Positions 28,645 through 30,704 of a stretch of 30,704 nucleotides of DNA are shown here, in pieces (position 1 is the stretch's first letter; every line of letters begins with the position of its first letter). The notes under the pieces are model-generated. The model ran no database searches and was not told where the DNA came from. It worked only from the letters and a program-made list of their open reading frames with translations. The position numbers and the translations under genes are program-made. The stretch comes from Candidatus Gottesmanbacteria bacterium (GTDB lineage Bacteria > Patescibacteriota > Microgenomatia > UBA10105 > UBA927): the NCBI GenBank assembly GCA_016182725.1, contig JACPFZ010000037.1:1-30704 (forward strand), read 5' to 3'.

Positions 28645-29922
28645 ATGGATGCTAAGCCCTCAACCACCAATAACAAAAAGCCCAAGATTGCGCTTCTCCA
28701 CTATTCCGGTCCGCCGGAAATATCCGGCGTTGACCTGCTCATGAAGGACCAGGCGCGACTGTTCCGCCTGTACAATTACCCTGTAGAAATTATCGCCGGC
28801 AAGCCGAAGCACTTTCGCAAAGACATCCCCGTTACCATGATCCGACGGATGTATCCCACGCACCCGTTGGTTTTGAAAGTGAGGAAGGAACTCGAGCAGG
28901 GTATGGTGACCAACTCGTTCCGCAGGTTAGAAGAGAGCTTATACAAGAGTTTAAAACGGCATTTCGTTACCTACGGTATACAGGTGGTCATCGTCCATAA
29001 CATATTTACTCGCCATTATAATTTGCCCCTGACTGCGGCACTCATTCGTCTGGTGGCCGACATGCCCCAGGTTAAGTTTTGCGCGTGGGTGCACAACATT
29101 AATTGCTTTGACGATTCCTACTTGGGTCTTCGCAAAGAGCTTGCTTCGATGTACCCATGGGAGTTGCTCATGAAACCGGTGGCGAGTCTTACGTACTTTT
29201 GTATCTCGGAATATGTCAAAAAGAATCTCCTGAGGGCATTTGGAGCCAAAAAACCGGATCAAGTATTGGTGTTCCACAATCTCCACGACATTCCCAAGTT
29301 TTTAGGTCTTTCGCCCATTATGCGACAGTTTTACCAAGACATTGATGGTTTGGAAAGTGACCTTATCGCTTGTATTCCGGTGCGCGCTGTGCCGCGAAAG
29401 AATTTAGAACTTGCTATCCACATAGCCCGTGCCATGGTCGATCGGGGGGTCAACTTTAAGCTCCTGCTCACGGCCAACGTGGATTACAAGCGGGTAGAAA
29501 ATCAGAAGTATTATCAGAAGTTAAAAGCAATGGTAGAGGATTTGGGTTTGAAAAATCACGTTTTTTTTCTAGCGGAATATTTCGGGGAGTCGCCTATTCC
29601 TATTCCGGAGCTCTATCTTATTTCCGATCTTCTTCTTATGACCAGTGTGATTGAAGAGTTTGGTGTGCCCATCCTAGAAGCTGGGTTAATGCGGGCGCCG
29701 ATTTTTGCCTCGGACATCCCGGCGTTTCGGGAAATTGGAACGACCAACATCAATTACTTTTCCTTACAGGATAGCCCGGGAAAGATTGCGGATTTTATTT
29801 TGGGTAAAATGAAGACGATGCCGCAGGCGTACTTTTATCGTAAAGTCATCAAGCAGTTTTCGCTTCACACCACATTCCGTACCAAAATGATTCCTCTCAT
29901 CAACCGCCTGGTTTCCTCTTGA
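28645..29922 (+). CDS. GT4-like glycosyltransferase
   Basis: A 425-residue GT-B-type glycosyltransferase, less typical than the previous one. N-terminal: IALLHYSGPPEISGVDLLMKD, with a two-residue PP turn before the acceptor loop, then VVIVHNIFTRHYNLPL and FCAWVHNINCFDDSY. Donor domain: LIACIPVRAVPRKNLELAIHIA, FKLLLTANVDYK and FLAEYFGESPIPIPELYLISDLLLMTSVIEEFGVPILEAGLMRAPIFASDIPAFREI, which keeps the E-x7-E spacing of GT4. It lies after a terminator, so it is probably a separate transcript. An ATG 4 bases downstream is out of frame. The substrate is unknown. Confidence 0.82.
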   Translation: MDAKPSTTNNKKPKIALLHYSGPPEISGVDLLMKDQARLFRLYNYPVEIIAGKPKHFRKDIPVTMIRRMYPTHPLVLKVRKELEQGMVTNSFRRLEESLYKSLKRHFVTYGIQVVIVHNIFTRHYNLPLTAALIRLVADMPQVKFCAWVHNINCFDDSYLGLRKELASMYPWELLMKPVASLTYFCISEYVKKNLLRAFGAKKPDQVLVFHNLHDIPKFLGLSPIMRQFYQDIDGLESDLIACIPVRAVPRKNLELAIHIARAMVDRGVNFKLLLTANVDYKRVENQKYYQKLKAMVEDLGLKNHVFFLAEYFGESPIPIPELYLISDLLLMTSVIEEFGVPILEAGLMRAPIFASDIPAFREIGTTNINYFSLQDSPGKIADFILGKMKTMPQAYFYRKVIKQFSLHTTFRTKMIPLINRLVSS

Positions 29923-29953
29923 CTACGTAACCTAAGTACCTTAAGTTACGTAG
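29923..29953. promoter_or_regulatory. Imperfect palindrome between GT4 and zwf genes
   Basis: CTACGTAAC (29923-29931) and GTTACGTAG (29945-29953), a perfect 9-bp inverted pair with a partly symmetric centre. It fills the whole gap between the glycosyltransferase stop and the zwf start. It may be an operator, a translation-blocking stem, or a weak terminator without a T-run. Confidence 0.4.
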
Positions 29954-29955
29954 AT

Positions 29956-30704
29956 ATGGAGAGTCCGTTGGTGTTTATTATCTTCGGTGCAACAGGAGAC
30001 CTCATGGCGCGAAAGCTCATGCCGGCCATGTATTTACTCTGTAAAAAAGGGGAGATGAGCAAACATGTCTTTATCATTGGCGTTGGGAGGCGCAAGATCA
30101 CCGACGATCAGTTTCGAGAGTTGATGGCCATCGCAGTGAAAGATCGTGCGGGAGACGCATTTGATCTTCGCCTCTGGAATGATTTGGTTGATAGAATCGA
30201 GTACCAGCAGGGATATTTTGAAGATGCAGCGCTGTATGAAAAACTCGTCGTCAGACTGAAACGTTTTGACCAGCTCACGGCTGCCTGCGTCCCGCGATTT
30301 TTCTACCTGGCGACCCCTCCCCAGCATTATGAAACGATCCTTACGCACCTCAAAACGAGTACATTGTCTGAGGGATGTGGGCAAGGCACGACGAATTTTA
30401 CGCGGGTACTGATTGAAAAACCGTTCGGCCGTGACCTTTCTACCGCACGATCCCTCGACAAACTCCTTGCATCGATCTTTGAAGAAAAGCAGATTTATCG
30501 TATTGACCACTACTTAGGCAAAGAAACCGTACAAAATATTCTCGCGTTTCGTTTTGCCAATGGTATATTTGAGCCGACCTGGAATGCCGGGTTTATTGAT
30601 CATATCCAGATGACGCTTGCAGAAGATGTGGGAGTAGGCAGTCGCGGGGAATTTTATGATGGCGTGGGGGCGCTCCGTGACGTTGTCCAGAATCACATGC
30701 TCCA
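29956..30704 (+). CDS. zwf: Glucose-6-phosphate 1-dehydrogenase, 3' end cut by window
   Basis: The first 249 codons of the NADP-dependent enzyme that oxidises glucose 6-phosphate to 6-phosphogluconolactone and opens the oxidative pentose-phosphate pathway. The nucleotide-binding loop is GATGDLMARKL (residues 10-20, usually GASGDL). FFYLATPP and VLIEKPFGRDL follow. The active-site block RIDHYLGKE is at 182-190, complete with its catalytic His and substrate-binding Lys. Then come ANGIFEPTWN and a run toward the window end (GVGALRDVVQNHML). ATG 29956 follows the palindrome by 2 bases. The frame is open to the last base. Confidence 0.95.
   Translation, partial: MESPLVFIIFGATGDLMARKLMPAMYLLCKKGEMSKHVFIIGVGRRKITDDQFRELMAIAVKDRAGDAFDLRLWNDLVDRIEYQQGYFEDAALYEKLVVRLKRFDQLTAACVPRFFYLATPPQHYETILTHLKTSTLSEGCGQGTTNFTRVLIEKPFGRDLSTARSLDKLLASIFEEKQIYRIDHYLGKETVQNILAFRFANGIFEPTWNAGFIDHIQMTLAEDVGVGSRGEFYDGVGALRDVVQNHML

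Noticed and set aside
30034..30510. 158-codon ORF on the minus strand
   Set aside because: Antisense of zwf, whose RIDHYLGKE and GATGDL motifs leave no doubt about the coding strand.

Overview
The window looks like a piece of a small-genome, non-model bacterium, most probably a member of the Candidate Phyla Radiation (Patescibacteria, Microgenomates-like). This is inferred from style and gene content: many uncharacterised helical or secreted proteins, a sortase with its own substrate, toxin-antitoxin pairs, glycosyltransferases, an MreB, and start codons placed directly behind -10 boxes (nearly leaderless mRNAs). No ribosomal marker lies in the window, so the phylum is not proven. TAA, TAG and TGA all close recognisable genes, so the standard bacterial code applies.

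Layout. 1-3608 is an accessory strip: the 3' part of a trypsin-like serine protease, an IS1595-type transposase, a small unknown gene, a HicBA pair and a RelBE/YafQ-like pair. 3602-7862 (minus) holds a GT-C-like giant membrane protein and a GT4 glycosyltransferase. 7988-9991 holds secreted and small unknown proteins. 9356-17847 (minus) is a long run: two small helical proteins, a giant two-frame protein with Pro/Thr-rich repeats and an embedded PD-(D/E)XK-like domain, two more unknowns, a sortase and an LPVAG-tailed sortase substrate. 17906-19832 (plus) holds an M16 zinc peptidase and ndk. 19825-20638 is a RAYT transposase bracketed by REP-like palindromes. Then come a GC-rich unknown gene, maf, a FabH-like thiolase-fold enzyme, and a tRNA patch (Arg-CCT, a truncated Pro-CGG, an intact Pro-CGG). 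23978-30704 is an envelope and sugar block: PEGA/beta-propeller protein, mreB, a GT26 WecG/TagA-type transferase, two GT4 transferases and the start of zwf.

Two kinds of dispersed short sequence stand out. (1) A palindrome with 13-bp arms AGCTTTACACATC / GATGTGTAAAGCT occurs four times between genes, twice flanking the RAYT gene; this is a REP/RAYT system. (2) At least six protein genes carry extra in-frame segments made of degenerate, reiterated words, often forming inverted repeats. The affected genes are those for MreB, the PEGA protein, the M16 peptidase, the GT-C protein, GT4 and sortase, with GT26 a weaker seventh. The MreB and PEGA segments encode nearly the same peptide (LTSNLQPPTS and LTSNVQLPTS), and a GC-rich word is shared between the GT4 gene and the interrupted tRNA-Pro. 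This looks like a family of tiny coding-tolerant insertion elements and is the best candidate for something undescribed. A third point is that the nuclease-like domain of the giant protein sits between two perfect 107-bp direct repeats exactly 386 codons apart, so it could be lost or gained without breaking the frame.

Functionally, the right-hand block and the minus-strand glycosyltransferases fit synthesis of a surface glycan or glycolipid and cell-shape control. The sortase pair and the secreted proteins fit surface decoration.
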